Assembly: GCA_000824785.1 (NCBI GenBank)
Contig: CCNB01000004.1
Coordinates: 355,900 to 419,899 of the forward strand
DNA from: Mesorhizobium plurifarium
Lineage (GTDB): Bacteria; Pseudomonadota; Alphaproteobacteria; Rhizobiales; Rhizobiaceae
DNA length: 64,000 nucleotides
Reading direction: 5' to 3'
The notes beneath the pieces were generated by a model. The model made no database searches. It was given only the letters and a program-made list of their open reading frames with translations, and was not told the origin of the DNA. A program made the translations under genes and the position numbers. Below are positions 1-10,245 of this stretch, one piece after another (position 1 is the stretch's first letter; every line of letters starts with the position of its first letter).

Positions 1-79
1 CGACCAGCGCACCATTGGACAATGCATCACGCTGCCATGCATGCTATCGCCAAAGGCCAGCCGCTTGGAAATCCGGCGC

Positions 80-907
80 TTACTGGTCGCCGTTGTTGCC
101 CTTGGTCAGGATATCGTCGGCGAGCGAGATCGCGGTCCGGCGATCGGCCTCGCCGGCTGCGGCGAAAGCCTCTTCCTGCATGCTGCGGATCCAGGGCTGG
201 TCGGCCGCTGGAGCCCGCTCGAGCGCGGCCGTCATCATTGCCAGGCCGCGCACGATCTTGCCGCTCTGGAACAGGAGATTGCCAAGCGTCGCCTGCGCGC
301 CGGCATGGCCCTTCTCGGCCGCCAGCTGCAGCCAGCGGCCGGCCTGCTTGACGCTGGCCTTCACGCCGCCCTCACCCTTGAGGAACATCCGGCCGATCTC
401 GAACTGCGCGTTCGGGTTGCGGTAGTTGGCGGCGGCGCGCATGTAATATTCCTGCGCCGCGACGTCGTTCTCCTCGACCGGCGTGCCGGGAATGCCCTTG
501 CGCAGATAGTCGCCGAGCGCCACCAGCGCGTCCGACACATAGCTTTCCTCCGGCGAGCCGGGCTCGACATCCTGATCGACGATTTCCGAGAAGAACTTGA
601 AGGCGGCATAGTCGTCGCGCGTCACGCCGTCGCCTTCGGCATACATGCGCGCGAGCTTCCACGTGGCACCGATCTGACCGTTTTCGGCGGCGTATTTATA
701 GGCCTCGACCGCCTGGTCCTTGTGGCCGTTCTTGTAGGCGGAGAAACCGAACTGGAACACCGCCCACGGGCTCGACTGCGGCTTCACGCCGGTCTTGTCG
801 TCGAACACCTTGTCGTCGAAGGCCATGGCCTGCCCGACGGCTGCCAAGGTCGCAAGCGCGACCAGTGCCGAAAAGACAGATGACCTCAACACGTCAGATG
901 TCCGCAT
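80..907 (-). CDS. exoR: ExoR-type periplasmic Sel1-repeat regulator
   Basis: 275 residues from the ATG at 907. The N-terminus is a signal peptide (hydrophobic run [17 protein letters not shown], likely cleavage before FDD), so the protein should be periplasmic. Several Sel1-like (TPR-type) repeats follow, recognisable by A-x-Y-x-x-A-A-x-x-G and G-D-G-V patterns at about residues 60-100 and 150-230. In rhizobia ExoR binds the sensor kinase ExoS in the periplasm and keeps ExoS-ChvI signalling low, which controls succinoglycan synthesis and motility. Length and layout fit that family (268 residues in Sinorhizobium). A GTG at 931 would add eight residues but has no better ribosome site. The start overlaps the end of ilvD by 14 bases, so the two are probably co-transcribed. 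The assignment rests on signal peptide plus Sel1 repeats; another Sel1 protein is possible. Confidence 0.85.
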   Translation of the reverse strand: MRTSDVLRSSVFSALVALATLAAVGQAMAFDDKVFDDKTGVKPQSSPWAVFQFGFSAYKNGHKDQAVEAYKYAAENGQIGATWKLARMYAEGDGVTRDDYAAFKFFSEIVDQDVEPGSPEESYVSDALVALGDYLRKGIPGTPVEENDVAAQEYYMRAAANYRNPNAQFEIGRMFLKGEGGVKASVKQAGRWLQLAAEKGHAGAQATLGNLLFQSGKIVRGLAMMTAALERAPAADQPWIRSMQEEAFAAAGEADRRTAISLADDILTKGNNGDQ

Positions 908-2618
908 AGCAGCGCGTTTCTTCTGCGGCACCCGGATGGGTCACCGCGCCATCGCGGGCCGACCCTACCGTCTGCGCGTATTTCCAGATCGCGCCGGACT
1001 GATAGTCGGTTCTGCGCGGCTTCCAATTCTTTGCCCGGGCCGCCAGCTCGGCGTCCGACAGGGCCACTTCGATGGTGCCTTTCAGGGCGTCGATCGAGAT
1101 CACGTCGCCATCCTTGACGAGGCCGATCGGTCCGCCGACCGCCGCCTCCGGCCCGACATGGCCGATGCAGAAGCCGCGCGTGGCGCCGGAGAAGCGGCCG
1201 TCGGTGATCAGCGCCACCTTGCCGCCCATGCCCTGGCCGTAGAGCGCGGCCGTCGTCGACAGCATCTCGCGCATGCCCGGACCGCCGCGCGGCCCCTCGT
1301 AGCGGATGACGAGAACCTCGCCTTCCCGGTAGTTGCGTTGCGTGACCGCTTCGAAGCACTCCTCTTCCGAATCGAAGCAGCGCGCCGGCCCTGAGAATTT
1401 CAGTTCCGACATGCCCGCGACCTTCACGATCGCGCCTTCGGGGGCAAGGTTGCCCTTCAAGCCCACAACGCCGCCTGTCTTGGTGATCGGCCGATTGGCG
1501 GGACGCACAACATCCTGGCTCTCATTCCAGGAAACGTGCTCCATGTTTTCGGCCAAAGTGCGGCCAGTGACCGTCATGCAGTCGCCATGCAGATAGCCGT
1601 GGTCGAGCAGCGTCTTCATCAGCAGCGGAATTCCGCCGGCCTCGAACATGTCCTTGGCGACATATCTGCCGCCCGGCTTGAGGTCGGCGATATAAGGTGT
1701 CTTCTCGAAGATCGCCGCCACGTCGAACAGATCGAACTTGATGCCGGCCTCATGCGCGATCGCCGGCAAATGCAGCGCCGCGTTGGTCGAGCCGCCGGTG
1801 GCCGACACGACGGTGGCGGCATTCTCCAGCGCCTTGCGCGTGACGATGTCGCGCGGCCGGATGTTTTTGGCGACCAGTTCCATGACCTTTTCGCCCGAGG
1901 CGAAATTGAAGCGGTCGCGCATTTCGTAGGGCGCCGGCGCGCCGCAGGAATAGGGTAGCGCCAGGCCGATCGCCTCGGCGACGGTGGCCATGGTGTTGGC
2001 GGTGAACTGGGCGCCGCAGGAACCCGCTGAAGGACAGGCCGCCTGCTCGATCTCGAGCAGTTCGGCGTCGCTGATCGTGCCGACCGAATGCTGGCCGACC
2101 GCCTCGAACACGTCCTGCACGGTGATCTGCCGGCCGCGATAGCTGCCGGGCAGGATCGAGCCGCCATAGATGAAGATCGACGGCACGTTGAGGCGCACCA
2201 TCGCCATCATCATGCCGGGCAGCGACTTGTCGCAGCCGGCAAGGCCGACCAGGGCGTCGTAGCAATGGCCGCGCATGGTGAGCTCGACCGAATCGGCGAT
2301 CACCTCGCGCGAAACCAGCGACGACTTCATGCCCTGGTGGCCCATGGCGATGCCGTCGGTGACGGTGATGGTGCAGAACTCGCGCGGCGTGCCGTTGGCG
2401 GCCGCGACGCCCTTCTTCACCACTTGCGCCTGGCGCATCAGCGAGATGTTGCAGGGCGCGGCTTCATTCCAGCAGCTGGCGACGCCGACCAAAGGCTGCG
2501 CGATCTCGGCCGCCGACAGGCCCATGGCATAGAGGTATGAACGATGCGGCGCCCGCGCCGGACCTTCGGTCACGTAGCGGCTGGGCAGCTTGGCCTTGGA
2601 GATTACCCTGGCGTCCAT
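894..2618 (-). CDS. ilvD: dihydroxy-acid dehydratase
   Basis: 574 residues. It catalyses dehydration of 2,3-dihydroxy acids to 2-keto acids in valine, leucine and isoleucine synthesis, in the cytoplasm, using an Fe-S cluster and Mg2+. The sequence shows the IlvD/Edd signatures: [14 protein letters not shown] near the N-terminus, [16 protein letters not shown] around residue 100 and [17 protein letters not shown] around residue 175, which carry the cluster cysteines and metal-binding residues. An open frame extends 23 codons further upstream, but an AGGA ribosome site (GGCAAGGACG) lies directly before the ATGATG at 2621-2616, and family length agrees with a start here. The 3' end overlaps exoR. 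About 240 bases of non-coding DNA upstream separate it from the terminator of the next gene. Confidence 0.97.
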   Translation of the reverse strand: MDARVISKAKLPSRYVTEGPARAPHRSYLYAMGLSAAEIAQPLVGVASCWNEAAPCNISLMRQAQVVKKGVAAANGTPREFCTITVTDGIAMGHQGMKSSLVSREVIADSVELTMRGHCYDALVGLAGCDKSLPGMMMAMVRLNVPSIFIYGGSILPGSYRGRQITVQDVFEAVGQHSVGTISDAELLEIEQAACPSAGSCGAQFTANTMATVAEAIGLALPYSCGAPAPYEMRDRFNFASGEKVMELVAKNIRPRDIVTRKALENAATVVSATGGSTNAALHLPAIAHEAGIKFDLFDVAAIFEKTPYIADLKPGGRYVAKDMFEAGGIPLLMKTLLDHGYLHGDCMTVTGRTLAENMEHVSWNESQDVVRPANRPITKTGGVVGLKGNLAPEGAIVKVAGMSELKFSGPARCFDSEEECFEAVTQRNYREGEVLVIRYEGPRGGPGMREMLSTTAALYGQGMGGKVALITDGRFSGATRGFCIGHVGPEAAVGGPIGLVKDGDVISIDALKGTIEVALSDAELAARAKNWKPRRTDYQSGAIWKYAQTVGSARDGAVTHPGAAEETRCYADI

Positions 2619-2861
2619 CATCGTCCTTGCCGCACACCCCGCGGCCGGTCCCATCGCCGGGCCAACCTGGCACGCATCCCGAGACATAACTCGGGTGCTC
2701 CGGGTTTATGGCGGGAAATGGGCAGTTCCCTCTGTCCAGCTTCTACAGCAGGGGTTGTTCAGAAAGTGTTGCCGAAACGTCACAATCGTACGGGGCGCCG
2801 GTTGCGCGGCGAATCTGCAACAGCGGGCGGCGAGGCGAAGCGAAAGCAACAGTCGCGCAAC

Positions 2862-2890
2862 AAAAAAGGCCGGGCGGTGCCCGGCCTTTT
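2862..2890 (-). terminator. rho-independent terminator of the FadL-like gene
   Basis: Perfect 12-bp stem AAAAGGCCGGGC / GCCCGGCCTTTT with a 3-base loop, ending in a run of six T on the minus strand. It begins 19 bases after the stop codon of the FadL-like gene. A textbook intrinsic terminator; the stem is symmetrical enough to work on the other strand too. Confidence 0.9.
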
Positions 2891-2908
2891 CGCTGGATTT
2901 CCAGAAGC

Positions 2909-4153
2909 TTAGAACTTGATCTTGATTCCGCCATTGATGGCGGTGATCAGATCGTTTCCGAAATCATAGCTGGCATCTTCACCGGCAACGTAGCCATTCT
3001 CCCCGGCCAAAGTTCCGGAGTGGCCGCTGGTCATCACACCAATCACGCCAGCCAGGCGAATTTCAACGTTCGGGCTTGGCGTGTAAGCAACACCACCACC
3101 CAGCGTCCAGGTGTCAGTCTGCGCGCCATAGCCATGCGACGTGCCACGATCCCACGTGAGTTGTCCGGCGGCGCTCCACTGATCATTGAATTTGTGGCCG
3201 ATACCGCCCGACACGGTCCAACCATCACGATACATCAGATCGAGCGAGGTGACCGCGCCCTTGGAACCCGTAAAGCAAAATGATGACGGAACAGACTGAG
3301 TCGGGCAAATCGGAACGCTTTGCAGCACACTCCAGTTAACCCACTTGATGGAACCGAAGGCGAGCCAGCCAGGCGCAATGCCGGACTGTAATTTCAATTC
3401 CACCGAGTCCGGCATATACTGCGTCGAACCGTAGATAGGCGTGGACGTGGTTCCTCCCAAGCCGTCCGGCAAAGTCAGCGCACCAGAAATGTTATCGAGC
3501 TTCACTTGCGAATTGTAAACGAGGCTAGCGCGCAATGCGATGTCCGGAATTTCGTACGCGATACCTGCACGCCAACCCCAGCCGCTGGCATCCAGATCGA
3601 CGCGACCGGACAGCGGCTGGAAGGTAATCGGGTTAAAACCCACCAAGCTTTCCTTAAATCCTGAAATATCTTGGTAGAACACGCCGCCGATAAAACGGAG
3701 CTGGCCCTTGCCAGCATCAAACTTGTAAGAGCAGGTTCCAGCGTAGTTGTTGCTCTTGATATCGGTCTCAATGTTTGAAGCCGCTCCGTTCCAGTTAGCG
3801 CCCGGCGCGGTATGTGCACCCCAAGGCTGAGAGTAGTCGATCATGCAGTCGACGCCCTGGACAACCCGGGCTTTGACGCCAATACGCGGCACCCAATACG
3901 GCTCCGCTCCGTCAGCCGTTGTGCCTAAACCTAGATCAGCGCCGAGCGCCCCCCTCGCATTCTTGTACTTGCGATCCGGCATCACATAGGTCGCTTCCGC
4001 CTCCGTCGCGACCGGCGCCGGATCGAACAGCAGGTCTATATCGTAGCCGCCGCGCTCCAGGCCACCGGCATGCGCTGGGTGCATCGCGGCGCCGATCAAC
4101 GCGATCGAAAAGCAGCCTGCCCCCGCCAGAGCTTTGAGCCGCAAGATGTTCAT
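2909..4153 (-). CDS. FadL/OmpP1/TodX-family outer membrane transporter
   Basis: 414 residues. A signal peptide (MNILRLKALAG... to HPAHA, about 29 residues) is followed by a beta-barrel sequence rich in alternating aromatic strands, ending in phenylalanine (KIKF) as expected of outer-membrane barrels. The pattern (YWVPRIGVKARV, GWRAGIAYEIPDIALRAS, MPDSVELKLQSGIAPGW, WTVSGGIGHKFNDQWS) is that of the FadL/OmpP1 family, which moves long-chain fatty acids or other hydrophobic molecules across the outer membrane. Start chosen because GGGAGGGA sits eight bases upstream. It is a single-gene unit with its own terminator and a long AT-rich upstream region. Codon use is visibly less GC-rich than in ilvD or valS, which could mean later acquisition. 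The substrate cannot be inferred. Confidence 0.82.
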   Translation of the reverse strand: MNILRLKALAGAGCFSIALIGAAMHPAHAGGLERGGYDIDLLFDPAPVATEAEATYVMPDRKYKNARGALGADLGLGTTADGAEPYWVPRIGVKARVVQGVDCMIDYSQPWGAHTAPGANWNGAASNIETDIKSNNYAGTCSYKFDAGKGQLRFIGGVFYQDISGFKESLVGFNPITFQPLSGRVDLDASGWGWRAGIAYEIPDIALRASLVYNSQVKLDNISGALTLPDGLGGTTSTPIYGSTQYMPDSVELKLQSGIAPGWLAFGSIKWVNWSVLQSVPICPTQSVPSSFCFTGSKGAVTSLDLMYRDGWTVSGGIGHKFNDQWSAAGQLTWDRGTSHGYGAQTDTWTLGGGVAYTPSPNVEIRLAGVIGVMTSGHSGTLAGENGYVAGEDASYDFGNDLITAINGGIKIKF

Positions 4154-4321
4154 GGAAATCCCTCCCCGAAATACAAGTGGCTCAAGCTAGAACCAATTCG
4201 GGTTAATGACGCAACAACGATTTCAAGAGCTGTACATGTACATCTTGACAGCGCGTATTCTTGCTATGGTGACTGGCGCCACAATTGGCCCCGAAATCGC
4301 ACCGATAGACGCCTGACAGTT

Positions 4322-4371
4322 AAAAAAAATCCGCAAAAACCACCCAAAACAGACCAAAAACAGCCATTTTT
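4322..4371. promoter_or_regulatory. phased A-tracts, predicted curved DNA
   Basis: Runs of A8, A5, A4, A5 and T5 are centred near 4325.5, 4337, 4347.5, 4358 and 4369, that is 10.5 to 11.5 bases apart. A-tracts in phase with the helical repeat bend DNA, and such tracts upstream of promoters often bind nucleoid proteins such as IHF or assist polymerase. The block sits about 170-220 bp upstream of the FadL-like start. Periodicity is read directly from sequence; function is inferred. Confidence 0.5.
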
Positions 4372-4383
4372 GGGTATAGCGGC

Positions 4384-4413
4384 CCCCATTGTTACATTAT
4401 GGCAACAATGGGG
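4384..4413. promoter_or_regulatory. 10-bp perfect inverted repeat, candidate operator
   Basis: CCCCATTGTT and AACAATGGGG are perfect arms separated by ten bases, giving a 20-bp centre-to-centre distance (two helical turns), a geometry suited to a dimeric regulator. No T-run follows on either strand, so it is not a good terminator for valS. It lies about 230 bp upstream of the FadL-like gene. Confidence 0.4.
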
Positions 4414-4515
4414 CGCAAACTTTCCGTTTACGTCAAAATTAACGTAGCGGCACGGCCATTTTCGAGGCAGCTAACGTACCGGAAAGCGCCTCTCCCGATG
4501 CCGAATCTTGGCCGC

Positions 4516-7299
4516 TCAGCCGGCGTCGCGAACCCTGGTCAAAGCCACCGAAAGCTTCTCCTGCGCCTCACGATATTCGGCGAGTTTCTCACGCTCGGCC
4601 TCGACCACCTCTTCCGGCGCATTGGCGACGAACTTTTCGTTCGACAGCTTCTTGTGCAGGCGCGCGATCTCCTCGGTGACCTTCGCCAGTTCCTTCTGCA
4701 GCCGCGCTGCCTCGGCCTGGAGGTCGATCAGGCTGCCGAGCGGCAGGCTCACCGTCGCCTCGTTGAGCACGATCTGGGCCGAGCCTTTCGGCGGCGCGTC
4801 GGCGAGCGCGATATCGCCGACACGCGCCAGCCGCTTGATCGCCTGGGCGTGGCGCTCCAGCCGCTCCTGCGTCAGCGTATTGGCGCCGATCACCATCAGC
4901 GGCGCGATCGCCGCCGGCGGCACATTCATTTCCGAACGCACCGAGCGGATGCCGGAGACAAGATCGACCAGCCAGTTGATGTCGGCGGCGGCCTCCTCGT
5001 CCTCGAAGTCGGGCGACGGCCAGGCGGCATGGCAAAGCAGCGAGGAGCGCTCCTTGCCCTCGCCCGCGGTCTGTGCCCAAAGCTCCTCGGTCATGAACGG
5101 CATCATCGGATGCAGGAGCTTGTAGATCTCGTCCAGCACGAAGGCGACGCAGGCCCGGCTCTCGGCCTTGGCGGCTTCGTCCGTGCCCATGAACACCGGC
5201 TTCAACAGCTCCAGATACCAGTCGCAGAACAGGTTCCAGACGAAGCGGTAGGCCGCGCCCGCGGCCTCATTGAAACGATAGCTGGTGATGCCTTCGGTGA
5301 CGGCACGCGCCGCCCGCGTCAGCTCGGTCAGGATCCATCGGTTGACCGGCAGCTTGGCGTCGTTCAGCCAGAAAGCGTCGTCGCGCGCGACTTCGTTCAT
5401 CTCGGCGAAGCGTGTCGCGTTCCACAGCTTGGTGCCGAAATTGCGGTAACCGGCGATGCGGGCCGGATCGAGCTTCACGTCGCGCCCCTGCGCCGCCATG
5501 ACGGTCAGCGTGAAGCGCAGCGCATCGGCACCATATTCGTCGATCAGGTCGAGCGGATCGATGACGTTGCCTTTCGACTTCGACATCTTGGCGCCGTTCT
5601 TGTCGCGCACCAACGCATGCACATAGACGGTGTGGAACGGCTCCTCATCCATGAAGTGCAGGCCCATCATCATCATGCGGGCGACCCAGAAGAAGATGAT
5701 GTCGAAGCCGGTCACCAGCACGTCGGTCTGGTAGTAGGTCTTGAGCTCCGGCGTCTGGTCAGGCCAACCGAGCGTCGAGAAGGGCCACAACGCGGACGAG
5801 AACCAGGTGTCGAGCACATCCTCGTCGCGGGTCAGGATCTCGCCCGGTTGGAAGTTTTCGAGCTTGTCCTCGACCCAGGCCTTCCACGGCCCTTCCAGCG
5901 CCAGATAATATTCAATAGCGGCAGCAAGCGCCTCCTCCTCTGTCTTTTCGACGAAGACATGTCCGTCCGGGCCGTACCAGGCCGGGATCTGGTGGCCCCA
6001 CCAGAGCTGGCGCGAGATACACCAGGGCTGGATGTTCTCCATCCAGTCGAAATAGGTCTTCTCCCAGTTCTTCGGAACGAAGTTGGTGCGCCCCTCGCGC
6101 ACCGAGGCGATCGCCGGCTTGGCGAGCTCGGCGGCGTTGACATACCACTGGTCGGTGAGGAATGGTTCGATCGGCACGCCGCCGCGATCGCCATGCGGCA
6201 CGGTATGCCGGTGCGGCTCGACCTTGTCGAGGAATCCGCCGGCCTCCATCAGCTCGACGATCTTCTTGCGGGCAGTGAAACGGTCGAGCCCATCGAGCTC
6301 GTCCCACACGGCCTGGCGCGCCGGCGTCACCTCAAGACCGGCGAGGAAGTCCTCGTTGTCCTTGAGCTTAACGGCGGCGTCGACAGTCAGGATATTGATC
6401 GCCGGCAGCTTGTGACGCTTGCCGACCTCGAAGTCGTTGAAATCGTGCGCCGGCGTGATCTTGACCGCGCCGGAGCCTTTCTCCGGATCGGAATACTCGT
6501 CGGCGACGATCGGTATCTTGCGGCCGACGATCGGCAGCACGACGTTGCGGCCGACCAGATCGGTGAAGCGCTCGTCATCCGGATGCACGGCGACAGCCGT
6601 GTCGCCGAGCATCGTCTCGGGACGCGTCGTGGCGACCGTGATGAAGGTCTTCGGGTTCTCAGGGTCGAACGCCTCGCCTTCGATCGGATAGCGGAAGTGC
6701 CAGAGATTGCCGTTCACCTCGTGCTGCTCGACCTCGAGGTCGGAAATGGCGGTGAGCAGCTTCGGGTCCCAGTTCACAAGGCGCTTGTCCTTGTAGATCA
6801 GACCTTCCTTGTAGAGCGTGACGAAGACCTCCAGCACCGCCTTGGACAGGCCTTCGTCCATGGTGAAGCGTTCCCGCGACCAGTCGGCCGAGGCGCCGAG
6901 GCGCTTCAGCTGGTTGAAGATCGCGCCGCCGGATTCGGCTTTCCACTCCCAGACTTTCTCGATGAACTGCTCGCGCGTCAGATCGCGGCGGTGGATCTGC
7001 TTTTCCATGAGCTGGCGTTCGACCACCATCTGCGTGGCGATGCCGGCATGATCCATGCCGGGCTGCCAAAGCACGTTCTTGCCGCGCATGCGCTCGAAGC
7101 GCACGAGAATGTCCTGCAGCGTGTTGTTGAGCGCATGGCCCATATGCAACGAGCCGGTGACGTTCGGCGGCGGGATGACGATGGTGAAGGCTTCGGCCCC
7201 TTCCTCCGCGCCGGCGCCGGCCCGGAAGGCGTCGGCTTCTTCCCAGATTTTGGCGATCTTCGGCTCGACGGCTTTGGCGTCGTATGTCTTTTCAAGCAT
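4516..7299 (-). CDS. valS: valyl-tRNA synthetase
   Basis: 927 residues. It charges tRNA-Val and edits misactivated threonine. Class I signatures are clear: the HIGH-type motif in [15 protein letters not shown] at about residues 42-56 and the KMSKS loop in [15 protein letters not shown] at about 545-560. Between them lies the CP1 editing domain ([17 protein letters not shown]). The C-terminal end has the coiled-coil arm typical of ValRS ([21 protein letters not shown], heptad pattern). Start set at the ATG of [14 protein letters not shown] at 7299; nine more upstream codons are open but not family-like. It follows popZ in the same direction, an arrangement common in Rhizobiales, though a terminator-like hairpin lies between them. 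Confidence 0.98.
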   Translation of the reverse strand: MLEKTYDAKAVEPKIAKIWEEADAFRAGAGAEEGAEAFTIVIPPPNVTGSLHMGHALNNTLQDILVRFERMRGKNVLWQPGMDHAGIATQMVVERQLMEKQIHRRDLTREQFIEKVWEWKAESGGAIFNQLKRLGASADWSRERFTMDEGLSKAVLEVFVTLYKEGLIYKDKRLVNWDPKLLTAISDLEVEQHEVNGNLWHFRYPIEGEAFDPENPKTFITVATTRPETMLGDTAVAVHPDDERFTDLVGRNVVLPIVGRKIPIVADEYSDPEKGSGAVKITPAHDFNDFEVGKRHKLPAINILTVDAAVKLKDNEDFLAGLEVTPARQAVWDELDGLDRFTARKKIVELMEAGGFLDKVEPHRHTVPHGDRGGVPIEPFLTDQWYVNAAELAKPAIASVREGRTNFVPKNWEKTYFDWMENIQPWCISRQLWWGHQIPAWYGPDGHVFVEKTEEEALAAAIEYYLALEGPWKAWVEDKLENFQPGEILTRDEDVLDTWFSSALWPFSTLGWPDQTPELKTYYQTDVLVTGFDIIFFWVARMMMMGLHFMDEEPFHTVYVHALVRDKNGAKMSKSKGNVIDPLDLIDEYGADALRFTLTVMAAQGRDVKLDPARIAGYRNFGTKLWNATRFAEMNEVARDDAFWLNDAKLPVNRWILTELTRAARAVTEGITSYRFNEAAGAAYRFVWNLFCDWYLELLKPVFMGTDEAAKAESRACVAFVLDEIYKLLHPMMPFMTEELWAQTAGEGKERSSLLCHAAWPSPDFEDEEAAADINWLVDLVSGIRSVRSEMNVPPAAIAPLMVIGANTLTQERLERHAQAIKRLARVGDIALADAPPKGSAQIVLNEATVSLPLGSLIDLQAEAARLQKELAKVTEEIARLHKKLSNEKFVANAPEEVVEAEREKLAEYREAQEKLSVALTRVRDAG

Positions 7300-7510
7300 G
7301 GAGGAAATCCGAACTGTCGGGAACAAGCGTCCGGTGTAAATCGGAAGGTCTTGGCCGAGTCAACCGCGAGAGCTGCGATCGCTCTCACAGATAGGCCGGC
7401 CGCGGCCGGCGGCAATCCCGGCTGGTTCCGCAATGGCGCGCCCGGCTGGCGCAAGCCGCCGGCAAGAGCATGTTGCCTGAACCGTTTCCACGCGACGGCG
7501 GCCTCGAACG

Positions 7511-7536
7511 AAAGCGCCGCCCAAGGGCGGCGCTCT
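7511..7536 (-). terminator. hairpin downstream of popZ
   Basis: Stem AGCGCCGCCC / GGGCGGCGCT with a two-base loop, followed on the minus strand by TTCGTTC. It starts 24 bases after the popZ stop. A likely intrinsic terminator with a weak U-tract, so valS probably has its own promoter in the roughly 210 bases that follow. Confidence 0.6.
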
Positions 7537-7557
7537 AAGCCTGCGTGTTCCGGCGGC

Positions 7558-8400
7558 TTACTGCGCCCCGCGCGCCACGCGTTCGATCTCCTCGCGCACA
7601 AGCCTTTCGACCAGCGTCGGCAAATTGTTGTCGAGCCAATCCTGCAGCATCGGCCGCAGCATTTCCTCGGCCATCTCGTCGAAGCTCTTCTTGCCGCGGC
7701 TGGCAAAAGCGTCGGAAAGTTCGCCGAAGGCCGCAGCGACCTGTCGGCCCGTATGCTCCGAAAGGATCGCGGGCCGCGCCGGCTGCGCCTCCGCTTCGGA
7801 TGCCCGGGAGCCGCCGGCTTGCGCGGAAGCGTCCGCCGTCCGAACCTCTTCCTTGTCGATCTCGACCTTCTCGATCTCGACCCACGGTGCGGCTTGCGGC
7901 GCCCGGGCGGTCGGCTTCGCGGTGACCGTGCTGCCGCCCGCCGCCGCGATTTCCCGCCGCCAATCGGTGACAATGGTATCGGCGGTCTGCGGTGCGTTTG
8001 CCGCCGCAGGCTTGCTCGCAACCGGCGACGCGCCCGACTGAGCAGCGCTCCTGGCCCCGACCTCCGACAAGGTCGCCGGCGCGGGCGGCGCCTTGACCGG
8101 CTCGTGGCGAGCCTCGGCGCGCGCCGGCGCCGGATCGGTCGCGGCAAGCTGGGCCTGGACCTCCGCCAGCGTCACCGGCTTGCGGGCGTCGGCATGCAAT
8201 TCGGAGCGAAAGGCGTCAACCTCGACATTCGGTACGGACGCGAGAGGCACGGCAGCGGCGGCCGGCTCGAGATCCTGGCGCAGCTCGCCAGCCTCGGCCG
8301 GCTGCTTTCGCCCGGTGTCGCTGTCTTCGATGATCCTTCGGATGGAAGCCAGTATCTCTTCCATGGAAGGTTCGCGCTGCGCGCTGCTTGCCGTCGCCAT
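7558..8400 (-). CDS. popZ: PopZ-type polar organising protein (DUF2497)
   Basis: 280 residues. PopZ forms a condensate at the cell poles of alphaproteobacteria and anchors the chromosome origin through ParB. The architecture seen here is diagnostic: a short N-terminal helix (SMEEILASIRRIIEDSD, residues 12-28), a long low-complexity linker rich in Ala, Pro and Glu (about 30-215), and a conserved C-terminal DUF2497 oligomerisation region (GELSDAFASRGKKSFDEMA then MLRPMLQDWLDNNLPTLVE). Start taken at the ATG at 8400, just before MATASSAQ; sixteen extra upstream codons are open but do not match the family. It lies between tolC and valS, the usual rhizobial position. The linker is expected to be disordered. 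Confidence 0.93.
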   Translation of the reverse strand: MATASSAQREPSMEEILASIRRIIEDSDTGRKQPAEAGELRQDLEPAAAAVPLASVPNVEVDAFRSELHADARKPVTLAEVQAQLAATDPAPARAEARHEPVKAPPAPATLSEVGARSAAQSGASPVASKPAAANAPQTADTIVTDWRREIAAAGGSTVTAKPTARAPQAAPWVEIEKVEIDKEEVRTADASAQAGGSRASEAEAQPARPAILSEHTGRQVAAAFGELSDAFASRGKKSFDEMAEEMLRPMLQDWLDNNLPTLVERLVREEIERVARGAQ

Positions 8401-8623
8401 CGTCACATCCGCCGCCCTAGTGACTTGCCAAAGAACCAGACCATTCAAGCACTTGACCTGCTTTAGGCCTTGACCCGTCCCAGAATTCCGTTCCTGCCCG
8501 GTATGGAATTCGAATCAATGGAGACAGCGTAACCGACCGATCGTCATCCGAGAATCCCCAATCTGGGGGCTCGTTGGATTTCAACAGATTAGGCGAAGCG
8601 CAACCCCGTCAGCCGTCCGGAAA

Positions 8624-8662
8624 GACAAACGCCGCGCATCCAACGGATGCGCGGCGTTTGTC
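8624..8662 (-). terminator. long hairpin terminator of tolC
   Basis: Perfect 18-bp inverted repeat (GACAAACGCCGCGCATCC and its complement) with a three-base loop, followed on the minus strand by TTTCC. It starts 17 bases after the tolC stop codon. The unusually long perfect stem could act on either strand. Confidence 0.85.
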
Positions 8663-8679
8663 GAAGCTTGGGTCTGAAA

Positions 8680-10059
8680 TCAGCGCCCGTCAGGCGTGCG
8701 CAGTCCGAACCACTTGTCCTTGACGGCGTTGTAATGCTCTTCCGGTCTGTATTTGGTGACCGGCAGGCCAAGGCGATCGACCGACAGCCGGCCCATCGCC
8801 GACAGGATGGCGTAGCTCGCCACGACCACGTCGCGCTCGGAGCTGGCCTGGTTGATCTTGGCGGTGATGACCGCATTCTGCGCGTTCAACACGTCCAGCG
8901 TCGTGCGCTGGCCGACATTGCGCTCTTCGATGACGCCGTTGAGCGCCAGTTGCGCGGCATCGATGACCTGCCTGTTGGCATCCACGCTTTGGCGCGCGGC
9001 CACATATTGCGTCCAGGCCGAAACCACCGCCTGACGCACCTGGTCGCGGCTGACGTCGACCTGGATGCGCGCCTCGCTGAGCGACTCCTTGTTCTGCCGC
9101 ACCAGTGCCGAGGTCCTCCCGCCCGAATAGATCGGAATGGTGAGCGTGGCGCCTATATTGGCCGAGGTTGAGGTGCCATTGGTTCCGGTGAGATCGGGAA
9201 CGGAGTGGCTGTAATTGTCAGAAACGCCCGCGGAGGCCGTCACCTGCGGCAGCAGCGCGCCTTCCGAAGATTTCACCGAGAACGCCGCCGCATCGACAAG
9301 ATGCTGGGTGGCAAGGATCGCCGGATGCTCGGCGGAAGCGACGGCCAAGGCCGAATCGAGGTTGCCCGGCAACAGCTTGCCCAGCGGCGAGGCCGCCTTG
9401 AGCTTGCCCGGCTCGTCGCCGACGATCTGGTGGTAGGTGGCCGCGCTCGCCAGCGCCGTCGCGCGGGCGGCGCTGAGCTGCGCCACGGCCGTGGCGCGCG
9501 AGGCGTCGGCCTGGGCGACGTCGGTGCGGGTGCCCTCTCCGACCTCGAAACGCGAGCGGGCGGCGCGCGCCTGCTCAGTCAGGAACTGCAGGTTTTGTTC
9601 GGTCAGCACCGCGATCTGGCGGTCGCGAATGACGTCCATATAGGCGCTCGCCGCATTGAACAGGATGTTCTCTTCGGTGTTGCGCAGGCTTTCGACCGAA
9701 GCTTTCACCTGCGATTCGGCGGCGGCAACATTGTTCTTGGTCTGAAACCCGTCGAACAGCGTCTGGTTGATCTGCACGCCGAAACTGCCAGTCGTTATGT
9801 TCCGAGTGATGCCTTGCCCGTGGGTACTGGTGTAGTCGATGCTGCTCGAACCCGTGACGGTCGGGCGCCAGCCCGATTTGGCGATGGCAACGCCCTCATC
9901 GGTGACGCGCACGCCGGCGCGGGCGGCGTTGAGCTGTGAATTGTATTGGTAGGCTTTGGCGAGGGCGCCCGTGATGGTCTCGGCGGAGGCGGCCAGCGGC
10001 GAAAGCGCCGTGGCCGAAACAAGGACAGCTACTAAAACACTCTTGCGTAGAGGCGGCAC
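8680..10059 (-). CDS. tolC: TolC-family outer membrane efflux channel
   Basis: 459 residues with a GTG start; AGGGA lies seven bases upstream. A signal peptide (VLVAVLVSATALSPLAASA, cleavage before ETITGAL) is followed by two structural repeats of the OEP/TolC fold: ETITGALAKAYQYNSQLNAAR and TLFDGFQTKNN in the first half, EHPAILATQHLVDAA and IPIYSGGRTSALVRQ in the second. The TLFDGF and IPIYSGG turns are typical. It forms the trimeric channel-tunnel used by type I secretion and RND/MFS efflux pumps. In rhizobia TolC is needed for export of proteins and for stress resistance. It stands between pcm and popZ as in related genomes and has its own terminator. The efflux partner could include the EmrAB pair in this window, but nothing ties them directly. 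Confidence 0.95.
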   Translation of the reverse strand: MPPLRKSVLVAVLVSATALSPLAASAETITGALAKAYQYNSQLNAARAGVRVTDEGVAIAKSGWRPTVTGSSSIDYTSTHGQGITRNITTGSFGVQINQTLFDGFQTKNNVAAAESQVKASVESLRNTEENILFNAASAYMDVIRDRQIAVLTEQNLQFLTEQARAARSRFEVGEGTRTDVAQADASRATAVAQLSAARATALASAATYHQIVGDEPGKLKAASPLGKLLPGNLDSALAVASAEHPAILATQHLVDAAAFSVKSSEGALLPQVTASAGVSDNYSHSVPDLTGTNGTSTSANIGATLTIPIYSGGRTSALVRQNKESLSEARIQVDVSRDQVRQAVVSAWTQYVAARQSVDANRQVIDAAQLALNGVIEERNVGQRTTLDVLNAQNAVITAKINQASSERDVVVASYAILSAMGRLSVDRLGLPVTKYRPEEHYNAVKDKWFGLRTPDGR

Positions 10060-10245
10060 GTTATTTCCCTCATTCGTTTTGCATGGGAACCACGCCGCGA
10101 TAGCCTACCCTTACGGATCGGCCAGCGCCGCGTTGTCTATCGTTCCCCCGCTGACAGCCTTCCGGAAACGCTCGGTTAACCAAATCAGCAACGATTGTCA
10201 GGCGCAAGCGATCATGACAGCGCCTTCGCTGCAAGGCAAAAACGC

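Larger units (their letters stand above)
4154..4515. other. non-coding upstream region of the FadL-like gene, AT-rich
   Basis: 362 bases between the FadL-like gene and the 3' end of valS, both on the minus strand. No convincing gene is present. It contains five phased A/T tracts (4322-4371) and a perfect 10-bp inverted repeat (4384-4413), annotated separately. It should carry the promoter of the FadL-like gene. Confidence 0.6.

Noticed and set aside
4399..8466. Very long open frame (1355 codons) on the plus strand opposite valS and popZ
   Set aside because: It is the antisense shadow of two certain genes in GC-rich DNA, where the complement of biased codons lacks stops. It has no family motif.
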